Source: Nocardia amamiensis
GTDB taxonomy: Bacteria > Actinomycetota > Actinomycetes > Mycobacteriales > Mycobacteriaceae
DNA: 64,000 nt
Direction: 5' to 3'
Assembly (NCBI RefSeq): GCF_015477605.1
Contig: NZ_JADLQX010000028.1
Span: 1-64,000 of the forward strand
Shown: piece by piece, positions 1-8,558 of the stretch
Numbering within the stretch: the stretch's first letter is position 1
How the letters are laid out: each line of letters begins with the position of its first letter
Translations under genes and position numbers: made by a program
Notes under the pieces: generated by a model
What the model was told of the DNA's origin: nothing
Databases searched by the model: none
What the model saw: only the letters and a program-made list of their open reading frames with translations

Positions 1-45
1 CTTCCGCACGATCTCCTCCGCGGAATGCCGCTTGCGTCCTGCCAT
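1..45 (-). CDS. IS3-family transposase OrfA, N-terminal fragment cut by window edge
   Basis: Read on the minus strand from the ATG at 45, the first 15 codons give MAGRKRHSAEEIVRK. This is the typical start of the helix-turn-helix OrfA protein of IS3-type insertion sequences. The rest of the gene lies outside the window, so completeness cannot be judged. The flank between 46 and about 120 probably holds the element's end, but I could not define the terminal inverted repeat without the other end. Confidence 0.6.
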   Translation of the reverse strand, partial: MAGRKRHSAEEIVRK

Positions 46-171
46 ATCCCTCAGTGTCCCTTCCGACCCTCATCAGGGCCATCAGGACTCTAAAACCGAG
101 CGGTCTCATTCAGTGGGGACGGGCCACCTGCACCGCCTTGCGGCAAGCGACCGCTTGACTGATAGTGTGCG

Positions 172-882
172 CTAGCCGAACCGTCTCCAGGTGATGTTCA
201 GGCGCGCGAGTTCGGCTGACTCTCTGGTGGACAGCGCCGCGCGCCCGCTGGCTTTGGCCAACGCAGTCGGGCGGTCCCAACCCAGGTGGGTGGCGGCGGG
301 CTCGATCCGCAAGAAGTCGCCCACGACCGCAGCGGCTTCGGGTGTAGTCCATGCCGACGCGCCGAGTGCGATGGCGATGTCGAGGCCGTGCAGAACCAGC
401 TCGACCACACGGGTGATCATGAATTCGCTCAACAGGATGCCGTCGCCCCATCGGGTGGTGATCATGCGATCGGCGGGTTGCCCCGATATCGCTATGTCGG
501 CCTGTCGCCAAGTGTCGCCGAATGCCGCGGTGATCGCGGTCGCGTTCTGGTAAACGGCGGCGTCGCGTTGGGCCATGCGTACCCGCTCGGCATTGGCAGC
601 GCCGTCGAAGATTTCCGGTCGGTAGTAGTCGGCGGCAGCGATATCCGCTCGAGGTGGCGCGGGCGCGGCGAGTCCCGCGAGGACGCGGGCGACAGCGGAG
701 TTGATGTGTACCGCCAATTCGGCGACATTCCATGGCGGGCACGGAGTCGCAAGGGCGAATTGCGCCTCGGTCAGCTCCCCGAGCACCTCGCACAATCGAG
801 TACTCTCCGCGCGGAAAGCCTGCAGCACAACATCTTCACCGGTCGCGGGGGACATGGCGGCGAAAGGCCGTTCAGCGTTCAC
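172..882 (-). CDS. maleylpyruvate isomerase family mycothiol-dependent enzyme
   Basis: A protein of about 236 residues with a DinB/MDMPI-type four-helix N-terminal domain. The segment LTEAQFALATPCPPWNVAEL is the family signature; the motif WNVAELAVHI carries the His that normally helps bind metal in mycothiol S-transferases. Enzymes of this family use mycothiol for isomerisation, conjugation or detoxification; the substrate is not predictable here. I chose the GTG at 882 because a GGAG lies upstream; an ATG at 855 (MSPATGED) matches the usual family start equally well. It is divergent from the TetR gene at 1055 and could be its target. Confidence 0.75.
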   Translation of the reverse strand: MNAERPFAAMSPATGEDVVLQAFRAESTRLCEVLGELTEAQFALATPCPPWNVAELAVHINSAVARVLAGLAAPAPPRADIAAADYYRPEIFDGAANAERVRMAQRDAAVYQNATAITAAFGDTWRQADIAISGQPADRMITTRWGDGILLSEFMITRVVELVLHGLDIAIALGASAWTTPEAAAVVGDFLRIEPAATHLGWDRPTALAKASGRAALSTRESAELARLNITWRRFG

Positions 883-1029
883 GATCGACAATGCTCCTGG
901 TCCTTGCACAACTATCGACTGGCCAGTTCACACTTCTCATCTTCGCCCGCGAGGCCCTCATCGTCGTCGTGGGCTCGGCCACTCAGGCAGCCGGCCTTGT
1001 TGCCGCCTGGGCCATGAACTAGTGGTACA

Positions 1030-1053
1030 CACCAATAGTGTGTACTATTGGTG
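1030..1053 (+). promoter_or_regulatory. TetR operator: perfect 10-bp inverted repeat
   Basis: CACCAATAGT, a GTGT spacer, then ACTATTGGTG: a perfect inverted repeat ending two bases before the ATG of the TetR gene. It lies between the divergent mycothiol-enzyme and TetR genes. Its position suggests autorepression and possibly a leaderless or very short-leader transcript. Confidence 0.8.
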
Positions 1054-1054
1054 C

Positions 1055-1621
1055 ATGCCTCTTCCTCGCTTTCACCGCCTCCCGCCGGAACGACAGCGCG
1101 TCATCATCGACGCCGCGAAGGCCGAGTTCGCGCACCACGGACCGGAGGGGGCGTCGTACAACACGATCATCGCCAACGCCCGCATCTCGAAAAGCTCTGC
1201 TTACCAGTATTTCGACGGGAAAGAAGACATACTCGCGCTAGTGCTGTCGGATGTCTCCGATCGACTGCGAGAACGGCTGGGGGCATGGGTAGCGGCCCAC
1301 ACTGCCGACGTGTTCTGGGCGCGCCTGCGCGAGAACTCGGCCGCACTGGTCGGCTTCCTCCGGGACAATCCACTGGACCTCGCGCTGGCCGACGCCGCCA
1401 TCGCCCGCCTACCTGCCGGAGACGAGCAGTCGTGGCTCGCTGCGGTGATCGGCAACGGCATCGAACTGGGCATCATCCGTGCGGACGTCGACCGCGGGCT
1501 GCTGACAGCGGCGTCCGCGGCCGTGCTGCGCGCCGGTGACCACTGGGCGCTCACGAGCGGCGGCGATCCCGATCAGATCTTCAGCCTGCTGGCCGGACTG
1601 TGGGGACCGCGTCATGCGTAG
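1055..1621 (+). CDS. TetR/AcrR family transcriptional regulator
   Basis: A 188-residue TetR repressor. The N-terminal helix-turn-helix is clear (RQRVIIDAAKAEFAHHGPEG then ISKSSAYQYFDGKEDIL, about residues 10-55). The ligand-binding C-terminal domain is not assignable to a substrate. There is no ribosome binding site, and the ATG follows the palindromic operator directly, so the start is set by homology to family N-termini. The last codons overlap the next gene (ATGCGTAG), so the two are translationally coupled. Confidence 0.85.
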   Translation: MPLPRFHRLPPERQRVIIDAAKAEFAHHGPEGASYNTIIANARISKSSAYQYFDGKEDILALVLSDVSDRLRERLGAWVAAHTADVFWARLRENSAALVGFLRDNPLDLALADAAIARLPAGDEQSWLAAVIGNGIELGIIRADVDRGLLTAASAAVLRAGDHWALTSGGDPDQIFSLLAGLWGPRHA

Positions 1622-2228
1622 CGACCTGCAAGCCGATTGGGCGATCCCGACGACACGGCAGGGATGGGCGGGGCGCCTGGAGCGGTTCATGGGACCGGGG
1701 AAAACACGAGCGGAGTCGGCGGTCGAATACACGGGCGGCGCCGTCTGTGTACTTCTTCTCGTAACGTACTGCGGGACAGCACTTTCCGGACGCAGCATCG
1801 CGGAAGTCGTAGCGCTCGCCGTGATTGCCTGCGATCTGGTCGGCGGCGTGCTCACCAACGCGACGAACTCGGCGAAACGCTGGTACCACCGGACCCGCTC
1901 GTCGCGCGGCCGTTTGGCATTCGTCGCGGTTCACACCCTGCACATCGCCGTGGTGGGTTTTCTGCTTCTCGGCGATCCGGCATGGTTCGTGGCCAATACT
2001 CTGCTGCTGCTCGGGTCTGCGCTGCTGATCGAAGCCGTGCCGGTCGCACTGCGCCGCCCGGTTGCCATGGCGGCCTACATGGCCGTGTTCCTGATCAACC
2101 TGATCGTGTTCCCGGTACCGGCGCTGCTTGCCTGGTTCATCCCGCTGTTCTATCTCAAATTGCTGATCTGCCATCTGATTCCGGAGGTCCCCGTTGGAAC
2201 CGGATATCGTCCTCGCCCCAGCGTTTGA
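1614..2228 (+). CDS. hypothetical multi-pass membrane protein
   Basis: A 204-residue protein with about five hydrophobic segments after an N-terminal cytoplasmic stretch (MRSDLQADWAIP). Its start overlaps the TetR stop by eight bases, so it is probably co-expressed with and controlled by that regulator. I do not recognise a named family. The organisation (TetR then membrane protein) suggests a membrane stress or permeability role, which is inference only. Confidence 0.7.
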   Translation: MRSDLQADWAIPTTRQGWAGRLERFMGPGKTRAESAVEYTGGAVCVLLLVTYCGTALSGRSIAEVVALAVIACDLVGGVLTNATNSAKRWYHRTRSSRGRLAFVAVHTLHIAVVGFLLLGDPAWFVANTLLLLGSALLIEAVPVALRRPVAMAAYMAVFLINLIVFPVPALLAWFIPLFYLKLLICHLIPEVPVGTGYRPRPSV

Positions 2229-2512
2229 ATCCGAACCCGGCATGTCCTGGGTCGCAGGGGACCGAAAACGTCACTGGTTCGCCGCCACTGCACGATTGCG
2301 ACATCTGGTCACCCGCACTGTGCCGGGCGCCGCCGCCTTGCTCAGCCCACCCGGCTCCGCGCTCGACGCGGCCACGCAGCTGACTTGGGTTGACCACCGC
2401 AGACCTGAGGAACGTCCCGCTCTATCAGCATTTCGGCTTCACGCTGACCGACGACTGGTCCCTGGCCACGCTCGATATCCACGCCATGCACCGCGTCGGC
2501 TCAGCGCGTTAG
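2194..2512 (+). pseudogene. GNAT acetyltransferase remnant (internal deletion and frameshift)
   Basis: A TTG at 2194 preceded by GGAGG opens a frame that resembles the start of a GNAT protein. The conserved GNAT C-terminus, DLRNVPLYQHFGFTL followed by a stop at 2510, is in another frame (2402-2512). About 100 residues of the normal acetyl-CoA-binding core are missing between the two parts. The remnant overlaps the end of the preceding membrane gene and was probably the third member of that operon. Confidence 0.55.
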
Positions 2513-2538
2513 TAGGCACGGGGCCGCGATCCCTCGCG

Positions 2539-3762
2539 CTATCGGTGCCCGGCAAGCGTCGCGCTCGGCGCCTGCTCGATGCTGACGACATGGGTTGTCT
2601 CGTCCAGACCGAGGTGGGCACCGAGATCGGTGAAGAAGCGTTCGGGGTCGATGATCGCTTCCGGAGGATGCACGCCGGGCCGCACCGCCGTGCGGTCGGC
2701 GAGCTGAGACAAGCTCAGCGCCAGGGGAATTCCTGTAAATCGGGCCATATCCCCGGTGAGCGCGGCGGTCTCGGCGGTTTCGATGAGATGGGCGAGAACG
2801 GTGTGGCGCTCGGGTCCGACGGCGCCGGTGATCGCGGCGAAGAATAGTGGCAGAGTGCCGTGGGATCGGAACGTGGTGGCGCGTTTCGCGGATCGAAGCG
2901 CCCGGCGCAGGGTCGGTTCAGCCAGATCCCTGGCCGCGGACTCGTTAGTGAGCGCGCCCTTGTCGATGTCGGTGCGCAGCACATCGAGGTAGGCCGCGGT
3001 GCCCGGCGTGACGATCATCAGGGTGGCGGCTTCGCCGGACGGGGAGAGGGTGCGTTGGAAGGTGACCGGCTCCGGATGGCCGACGGTGTAGGCGGTGCCG
3101 CAGCGTCCCCCGGGCAGCGCCAGCGGGACCGGGCGCAGCGGCGCCTCCTGGGTGATGCGGCCGCCGCGGACAACGGTGATAGTGCCGCTGATCTGCTGCA
3201 TCCAATGCACCGCGGCGGCCGATGGCTCGCCTGCCGCGCCGACAGCCTCGGTGGTGTCGAGCTCGTCCGCAACATCGACAGGCCATGCCGTGTAGACATT
3301 TTCGATGCGGTCGACTGCACGAGCAGCGAGTGCCGCAAGCAGATTGCTCACGCCAGGACTTGCCCCCATGCCGATAATCGCGCACACCCCGGCCTCGCGG
3401 GCAAGCGCGTCGAGTTCGAGCATCCGCAGCGTCGGCTCCCAGTCGTCGCAGATGTCGAGGTAGTCCGTTCGGGCCCGGATCGCCGCCTGCAGCACAGTGG
3501 GACCGAAATGGTAGTAGGGGCCAACGGTATTGAGCACCACATCGGCGTCGCGCAGCGCCTCGTCGAGATCGTCGGACTCGGTCACATCGACGCGGCGGGG
3601 GCGGACGATGGCGCCGAGCCCGGTCAACTCTTCGGACACTGCGTGAGCGGCGTTGAAGTCGCGGTCGGCAACCACGACTTCGGTCACGCCGGGCAGTGTC
3701 GCGGCCAACCGAAGGCCGGCCCGTCCCATTGCCCCTGCACCGCCCAGAGCAAGAACCCGCAC
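2539..3762 (-). CDS. saccharopine dehydrogenase-like NAD(P)-binding oxidoreductase
   Basis: A 407-residue protein starting with the Rossmann motif RVLALGGAGAMGRAGLR, the saccharopine dehydrogenase-type NADP-binding fold. The segment DVVLNTVGPYYHFGP is typical of this family. GTG at 3762 is the best start because AAGGAGGA lies just upstream. It sits 63 bases after a PaaX-family regulator on the same strand and is probably co-transcribed with it. The substrate is unknown; relatives act on amino-acid-derived or lipid-linked acids. Confidence 0.8.
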   Translation of the reverse strand: MRVLALGGAGAMGRAGLRLAATLPGVTEVVVADRDFNAAHAVSEELTGLGAIVRPRRVDVTESDDLDEALRDADVVLNTVGPYYHFGPTVLQAAIRARTDYLDICDDWEPTLRMLELDALAREAGVCAIIGMGASPGVSNLLAALAARAVDRIENVYTAWPVDVADELDTTEAVGAAGEPSAAAVHWMQQISGTITVVRGGRITQEAPLRPVPLALPGGRCGTAYTVGHPEPVTFQRTLSPSGEAATLMIVTPGTAAYLDVLRTDIDKGALTNESAARDLAEPTLRRALRSAKRATTFRSHGTLPLFFAAITGAVGPERHTVLAHLIETAETAALTGDMARFTGIPLALSLSQLADRTAVRPGVHPPEAIIDPERFFTDLGAHLGLDETTHVVSIEQAPSATLAGHR

Positions 3763-3825
3763 AACATCCTCCTTCGGATTGCCAACACACCATTCGTGGC
3801 CGGCAGCACCGGCCATGCCCAGTGG

Positions 3826-4731
3826 TTACCGCCGTGCGGTGTCGAACTCGGCCGAACCTCGGTGCACATCCTCGGTGACGTACCGGACAACATCGCGATA
3901 GAGGCGGAACACCCGCGGCCGGGTCGGTGACGTTCCCTGATTCATCAGGTGCGACCAGCATTCCGCGACCAGCGCACGGGCGCGGGTGCCGGGCCACGGC
4001 TGGGGAAGCAACTCCGGGGGCAGCAGCGGGTCGGAATCCATGGCCCTGGTGAACTCGGCACCGAGTTCGACCAGCACGGTGAGCATCTCGGGTTGCGTCA
4101 GGGCGCGCGGGCCGGTTATGCGGTCGAGCCGCGACTGTGCGATACGGAGTAGCCGGGCGTGGCGCGCAGCGATCTGGTCTAACGGCCACAGCCGGGCGGC
4201 GACTTCCCGCGGCGAATCCAGGCCGCTCGTACGGAGATTCACGGTGGTGAAGTAGGTCAGGTATGCGCCGATGCCGAGCTCGGTTGCCAGGTCTTCGACA
4301 TAGGGTTCCCATGGATTCGGCGATACATAAAGGCCGCTCTGGATCGCCGCTCCGCCGAGGTGAACAATGCCGTCGCGCACGGCATCCCGGGCTCGCCGCT
4401 CGGCCTCTGGAATCGCGAAGGCGACCAGGTGCCAGGTTCCGTCCCAAGGTTCGGCGCCGCGATCCTGGTCGTACATATAGCGGATGAACTCGATGTTCGG
4501 CTCGATCGAGCTGCAGAGAGCGGCGCCGGCCCGCAGCGTTGCCCGACGGCCACGGCCGTCCTGGGTGAGCTGGCCGTCAGCGACGAGGCGCCGGATGTGC
4601 AGGCGGACCTGCTGGTCGGTCATGCCCAGCGTGTTCGCGACCGCATAGAGTTCCGCCGCGTCGATGGTCGCGTCCTCGCGCACCATGCTTTCCACGAGCA
4701 CTCGAGTCGGTATCTCGACCTTGTCGTCCAC
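3826..4731 (-). CDS. PaaX family transcriptional regulator
   Basis: A 301-residue regulator with a winged-helix N-terminus (TRVLVESMVREDATIDAAEL, then DQQVRLHIRRLVADGQL) followed by the PaaX central domain (WDGTWHLVAFAIPEAER, VHLGGAAIQSGLYVSPNPWE) and the helical C-terminal domain. PaaX proteins repress aromatic or acyl-CoA catabolic genes and respond to CoA thioesters. GTG at 4731 is preceded by GGGAG. The downstream dehydrogenase-like gene is its likely operon partner and target. Confidence 0.85.
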   Translation of the reverse strand: MDDKVEIPTRVLVESMVREDATIDAAELYAVANTLGMTDQQVRLHIRRLVADGQLTQDGRGRRATLRAGAALCSSIEPNIEFIRYMYDQDRGAEPWDGTWHLVAFAIPEAERRARDAVRDGIVHLGGAAIQSGLYVSPNPWEPYVEDLATELGIGAYLTYFTTVNLRTSGLDSPREVAARLWPLDQIAARHARLLRIAQSRLDRITGPRALTQPEMLTVLVELGAEFTRAMDSDPLLPPELLPQPWPGTRARALVAECWSHLMNQGTSPTRPRVFRLYRDVVRYVTEDVHRGSAEFDTARR

Positions 4732-4782
4732 GTAAACTCCCGCCGCGCATCCGCTGGGCAACCATCGTTCGTTCAATACTAC

Positions 4783-4792
4783 AACGATCGTT
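4783..4792. promoter_or_regulatory. Palindrome AACGATCGTT upstream of PaaX gene
   Basis: A perfect 10-bp palindrome 51 bases upstream of the PaaX start; a partial copy (CATCGTTCGTT) lies at 4763-4773. It is a candidate operator for autoregulation. Confidence 0.4.
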
Positions 4793-4831
4793 CTGAATTC
4801 GAGCGATATAATGGACATACGAGACTGCCGC

Positions 4832-4847
4832 CGAAACCATGGTTTCG
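4832..4847. promoter_or_regulatory. 16-bp perfect palindrome CGAAACCATGGTTTCG
   Basis: A perfect dyad in the divergent region between the PaaX gene and the HesB-like gene, about 100 bases from the PaaX start and 135 from the other. It is a second candidate PaaX operator or the site of another dimeric regulator. Confidence 0.45.
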
Positions 4848-4982
4848 CGAAGCAGCCCGTGGCTACTCCTGGGAGAACGCCCGGTGGCTGGCTGCCGACA
4901 CCGATGACGATCGCTGCCCTGGGGACCTGAGCTCGCCGTTTTACCGGGCTGACTGTCATCACAGCGGGAAGGAAACAGACAC

Positions 4983-5282
4983 ATGTTGATGATCACCCCC
5001 GCGGCCATCGAGGCCGTTCGCAGTATCACCTCCGCCGAGGGCACACCAGAGAATGCCGGGCTGCGCATCTCCACGGTGGACGACGCTGAGACGTTGCAGC
5101 TCGCGGTTGCCGCAGGGCCGGCCGAGCAGGACCAGGTTCTGGATGCCGAAGGCTCACGGATCTACCTGGACCAGCAGGCCGCCGCATTCCTGGACGACAA
5201 GATCCTCGACACCGGGCTGGACCCCAACGGACAAGGCACCTTCGTCCTTGCTCAGCAGGACCGGGACACCTTGGGCGACTGA
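4983..5282 (+). CDS. HesB/IscA-like protein lacking cluster-binding cysteines
   Basis: A 99-residue protein with the A-type scaffold fold (MLMITPAAIEAVRSITS at the start, GLRISTVDD, GSRIYLDQQAAAFLDDKILD). In true IscA/HesB proteins three cysteines bind the Fe-S cluster; none is present here. The protein is therefore probably a structural or regulatory relative rather than a cluster carrier. A GGAAGGA lies upstream of the ATG. Close relatives are common as small orphan genes in actinobacteria; their function is not known. Confidence 0.7.
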   Translation: MLMITPAAIEAVRSITSAEGTPENAGLRISTVDDAETLQLAVAAGPAEQDQVLDAEGSRIYLDQQAAAFLDDKILDTGLDPNGQGTFVLAQQDRDTLGD

Positions 5283-5477
5283 ACCGACTGAACAGCGGCT
5301 CTGTCCTCGCCATGAAGGCCCTGCTCGCCGACACCTCCGCCGGCTGCGTCTCCGGTGGCCGATCCCTGCGCTGAGGTGATCCGCGAATCCCTGCCCAACG
5401 CAGCGAACGCCGTAACGTCGAGACTCCCTCATCCGAAGATCAACTGGCGCCAAATCAACTGACACCGAGGGAGTTCC

Positions 5478-5840
5478 ATGAACAAGACGCTTGTCGCCGC
5501 CACACGAGTCGCGACGGCCGGCCTTTGTGGTCTGGCCGCTGTTGCGATCATCGGTTCGGGCGCCGCCCAGGCGGCGCCGCAGGATTGCACCGTCGAACGA
5601 GATCTCTTCGGTGCGTCTGCGACGTGCCAGCCAGACGGCGGAAGCAACTACGTCCTGCACGTCGACTGCTTCGGCCTCTACGCCAGCGGGCCGTTTCCGC
5701 TGTACGGAGTCGGTCCCTATCCTGTTCTCAGCTACCCCTTCACACCGGCAGGCCAGCGCATCACCGCAGGCTGCACCGGAATGGGTCCCGGCGTCGTCGC
5801 CGTGCTCACCAACGCCTATGTCGAGATCTACCGCGGCTAG
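5478..5840 (+). CDS. small secreted protein with four cysteines
   Basis: A 120-residue protein with a clear Sec signal peptide (MNKTLVAATRVATAGLCGLA, cleavage likely after AQA). The mature part of about 87 residues has four Cys and is rich in Gly, Pro and Tyr. GAGGGAG precedes the ATG. I recognise no domain; an envelope or extracellular role is inferred from the signal peptide only. Confidence 0.75.
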   Translation: MNKTLVAATRVATAGLCGLAAVAIIGSGAAQAAPQDCTVERDLFGASATCQPDGGSNYVLHVDCFGLYASGPFPLYGVGPYPVLSYPFTPAGQRITAGCTGMGPGVVAVLTNAYVEIYRG

Positions 5841-5858
5841 GTTCTGCGGAGCCGGGCG

Positions 5859-6119
5859 CAGCTTTCAATCCGGGACGTTGAAGATGGCTGGCGGCCGCAA
5901 CATCACCTTGACCAATTGGTGCGCGCTGTCGATTTCCAAATTCGACGCCAGGATGCCGCTCCGCTCACCGGGGCCATCCACGAGCGCCACCAGGTCTTTC
6001 ATGTCGAGCTGACCCGGACCCCGCAGGCGCTCGAGGGCAAGCTCCTAGCGGTGCTGCTGCCGCTGGTCGGCCCGTCCTCGCTACGCAAGTCGCTCGCCGG
6101 ACCGCTGCAGGCCGCGTGA
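5859..6119 (+). pseudogene. unidentified gene remnant (C-terminal part)
   Basis: An open frame without a normal start follows the secreted-protein stop in the same frame. It reads WRPQHHLDQLVRAVDFQI, then HERHQVFHVELTRTPQALEG and a tail SSLRKSLAGPLQAA. The composition looks like real coding sequence, but there is no ribosome binding site and no complete domain. It could be the 3' part of a decayed gene; I cannot name the family. Confidence 0.3.
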
Positions 6120-6355
6120 TGTCCACAGCATGAGGAACCCCAGCGCTTCGTTACCGCGGTACGCCGTGGTGTGCATCGAGCATCCGGCTCCACATCACCG
6201 AGGTCCGCGGCCCCGCCCAAGCCAGAAAAACAACGTGTCATGGGCACCGCGTGGCCCCGCGTTATCCGGCGGTGGCAGCAGGCCCGTTCATTTTCGCAGT
6301 TCAGGGGTAATCGAGTGGCGTTAGGCAAAGGGGGCGAGTGCGAGGAGTCGAAAAG

Positions 6356-6754
6356 ATGAACACCACCATTCTGATCGTGATCATTGTCGTCGCCGCTGTG
6401 GTTATCTTGCTGGCTGGCGTATTGGTGTTGACGCGCAGACGGCGTGAACACCAGCGGGTCGAGGCTCGGGGTATCCGTGACCGCGCGGCGGAACGGGAAG
6501 TCGAGGTCGCTCAACGGGAGGCGCGGGCGGACGAGACTGCCGCCAGGAGCCGGGCGGCAAAGGCGGAAGCCGAGGCCAAGGCGGCGCAAGCCGAGCAACT
6601 CGCCCAGCAAGCGCACACGCATCGCAGCGAGGCGTCGGGTTCGCGAACCGAGTTGGACAAGGAGTGGGAGCGCGCGGACAAGGTCGATCCGGACTCGAAG
6701 TCAGGTGAGAAGCGGCAGGGAGCCGACCCTGAGCGGCCGTCGCGCAGTCCCTGA
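6356..6754 (+). CDS. single-pass membrane protein with cytoplasmic coiled coil
   Basis: A 132-residue protein. An N-terminal transmembrane helix (residues 5-26, ILIVIIVVAAVVILLAGVLV) is followed by a highly charged Arg/Glu/Ala-rich coiled coil to about residue 90 and a disordered acidic tail. GAGGAG upstream supports the ATG. The layout resembles the membrane-anchored protein at 10127. Function unknown. Confidence 0.65.
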   Translation: MNTTILIVIIVVAAVVILLAGVLVLTRRRREHQRVEARGIRDRAAEREVEVAQREARADETAARSRAAKAEAEAKAAQAEQLAQQAHTHRSEASGSRTELDKEWERADKVDPDSKSGEKRQGADPERPSRSP

Positions 6755-7098
6755 CAGCGATCCTGAGGTTTCTCCGGCTGGCCGCCGCTCGGCACGCAAG
6801 TGCCGCGGCCGGCGGTGAAGGCACTGCCGGGTCGGGATCTCGTCAGCCGAATTCGCCTTTATGGGTCTCTCCTGCTGCGTAGCCGTTGTCGTCGTAACGG
6901 TCGTAGTCGGCGACGAAGCAGCGGTTGGCGCCACCGTGGTCGTGGCCGGGGATGCCGCGCTGCTGCCGACCACGAACGATGCGGGCTTCGAGATCGCAAG
7001 GGGATGGCCCGTTCGGCGGACGTCATGTGGACCGAGCAGTGCGCAGACCCTTCGTACAGCCGTCCCGCCTTCGTACAGCCGTCCCGGTGGAGTTTGGG
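6755..7098. other. intergenic stretch, no supported gene
   Basis: No reading frame with family character was found. Short open frames on the plus strand (for example 6861-7133) look like chance GC-rich frames. The only structure seen is the tandem repeat at 7049-7086. Confidence 0.5.
7049..7086. repeat. 19-bp tandem direct repeat, two exact copies
   Basis: CCTTCGTACAGCCGTCCCG occurs twice back to back (7049-7067 and 7068-7086), 12 bases beyond the stop of the XRE-TetR gene. It may be a slippage duplication. Confidence 0.85.
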
Positions 7099-8004
7099 CT
7101 ATGACGGCTGGGGTCGCGTGTGTCCGCGCATGATGTCGACGGCGAATTGCGCGTATTCGACGGCGATTTGGTGGCGAGAGATGGGGCCACCGGGGCGGAA
7201 CCACTGTGGTAGGGAAGTGCACATGGTGGAGACAGCGCGGGCGGCTTCGCGGGGGTGGGGGGTGGTGAATTCGCCTGCCCGGATGCCGGCGGCGACTTGA
7301 TCGTCGATCATTCGCTGAATGTCGCTGCGCAGGGCGGCGATTCGGGAGCGGTTGGGTTCGTCGAAGCTGCGCATTTCGCTGGCGCCGATGAACGCGAGGT
7401 CACCACGGTGCGTGTGGAACAGCGCGAGGGCTTCGACCATGTTGGCGAATCGTTCGACCACGGTGACGCCGTCGTCGCGGGCTGCCGGAATTCGCCAGTG
7501 CAGTTCGGACATTCCGAGGTCGAAGATGGCGACGAGCAGGTCCTGTTTACTCCGGTAATAGTGGTAGACGCCGGCAACGCTCATACCGGCGTTCGCCGCA
7601 ATGCTCCTCATCGTCGCGCCGTGGTAACCGGTTTGCAGGAATGCGGCGATCGCCGCGCCGAGAACAGGATCGAGTATCAGCGGCTCAAAGCTGCGCCACG
7701 TTTGCCCGTCGCCAACCGAACGGGCAGGCGAGTGGTCGGGAGCGTCGGCGGCAGCTGTTGGGCGGGCGGTGAGAATATCGACGGTGGAGACACCGAGTTC
7801 GGCAGCGATTCGGTCGAGTCGGTCGACGGTCAGCGGTGTCTTGCCGTTCTCGATGGCGCTGAGGGTTCCAGCGCTGACGTCGATCTTGCGCGCCAGTTCC
7901 CGCAGCGAGACTCCAGCCGCCGTGCGACTCCGGCGCACCAGATGACCCGCACCGGTACCGCCGGCATCCTCACCAAAGATAGACGGTTCAGCCATACTGA
8001 ACAT
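7099..8004 (-). CDS. fused XRE-TetR transcriptional regulator
   Basis: A 301-residue protein carrying two DNA-binding modules. Residues about 20-80 are an XRE/Cro helix-turn-helix (VRRSRTAAGVSLRELARKID, GTLSAIENGKTPLT). Residues about 115-165 are a TetR domain (MRSIAANAGMSVAGVYHYYR) followed by a TetR ligand-binding half. Start sites at 8004 and 7995 are both possible; neither has a strong ribosome binding site. It is divergent from a cyclase-like remnant, whose intact form was probably its target. Confidence 0.8.
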   Translation of the reverse strand: MFSMAEPSIFGEDAGGTGAGHLVRRSRTAAGVSLRELARKIDVSAGTLSAIENGKTPLTVDRLDRIAAELGVSTVDILTARPTAAADAPDHSPARSVGDGQTWRSFEPLILDPVLGAAIAAFLQTGYHGATMRSIAANAGMSVAGVYHYYRSKQDLLVAIFDLGMSELHWRIPAARDDGVTVVERFANMVEALALFHTHRGDLAFIGASEMRSFDEPNRSRIAALRSDIQRMIDDQVAAGIRAGEFTTPHPREAARAVSTMCTSLPQWFRPGGPISRHQIAVEYAQFAVDIMRGHTRPQPS

Positions 8005-8106
8005 GCTACATCCAGATTTACTCATGCGGGTGCATAAATTCCCAGGTTATCTTGACAGTTTCCCGAGGTGCTGTGAGCATGGTCACTGCTTGAACAGTAA
8101 TCTAGC

Positions 8107-8125
8107 GAACGTACGGTATACGTTC
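8107..8125. promoter_or_regulatory. Inverted repeat GAACGTA-N5-TACGTTC
   Basis: Perfect 7-bp arms, 27 bases upstream of the cyclase-like start and about 100 bases from the XRE-TetR start. It is placed and sized like a TetR-family operator. Confidence 0.55.
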
Positions 8126-8152
8126 AGCCGCTGGTGTACGGAAGGATGCGCG

Positions 8153-8539
8153 ATGGCTGAGGTGCCGACCCTTCTCGACTTGCTCGACGATTCGCCGACG
8201 AACTGGGAAAAGTGGCGCCCGACTGCCGAGGAGCCCACGATGTGCGTGCCGCCGCGGTATCCGCCCGAGCCCGGCGCGGAACCCGCTTCCGTGGTGTCTC
8301 CTAATGCGCACGACTGGCGACCCAGCAGCCTGCGAGCAGGAATGCCGCGACGGGACCTTCGCCACCATTCGCCGGTTCGCGCACCACCGGCTTCGGAACG
8401 GCGAACATGTCGATCCAATCCTCGAGCTTGCGGCAGCGGGCAGCGGGTTGCTGACGTCGTTCTCAGCAGACAGGCAAGTGCCGTCCGTATGTTGCCGACA
8501 CTTGCTATCGCTGCCATTGCCGGAGGTGCCTCACACTGA
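8153..8539 (+). pseudogene. cyclase-family (PF04199-like) gene remnant
   Basis: GGAAGGA and ATG at 8153 start a protein whose first residues, LLDLLDDSPTNWEKW, match the beginning of metal-dependent cyclase/kynurenine-formamidase-like proteins (which normally continue with a PTNWGRWG-PDDE block). Homology ends after about 21 residues; the frame then runs through low-information sequence to 8539. The core with its metal ligands is missing, so this is a 5' relic. Confidence 0.45.
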
Positions 8540-8558
8540 CTTCAAATAAGGACTGAGC

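Noticed and set aside
2945..4447. A 500-residue open frame on the minus strand
   Set aside because: It overlaps the saccharopine-dehydrogenase-like and PaaX genes in another frame and is made of Arg/Pro/Gly-rich low-complexity sequence typical of GC-rich shadow frames.
6861..7133. Valine-rich frame that looks like a membrane peptide
   Set aside because: No ribosome binding site, runs antisense into the XRE-TetR gene and through the tandem repeat; probably chance.
8052..8080. TTGACA as a -35 element for the cyclase-like remnant
   Set aside because: No acceptable -10 hexamer at 16-18 bases; left unannotated.
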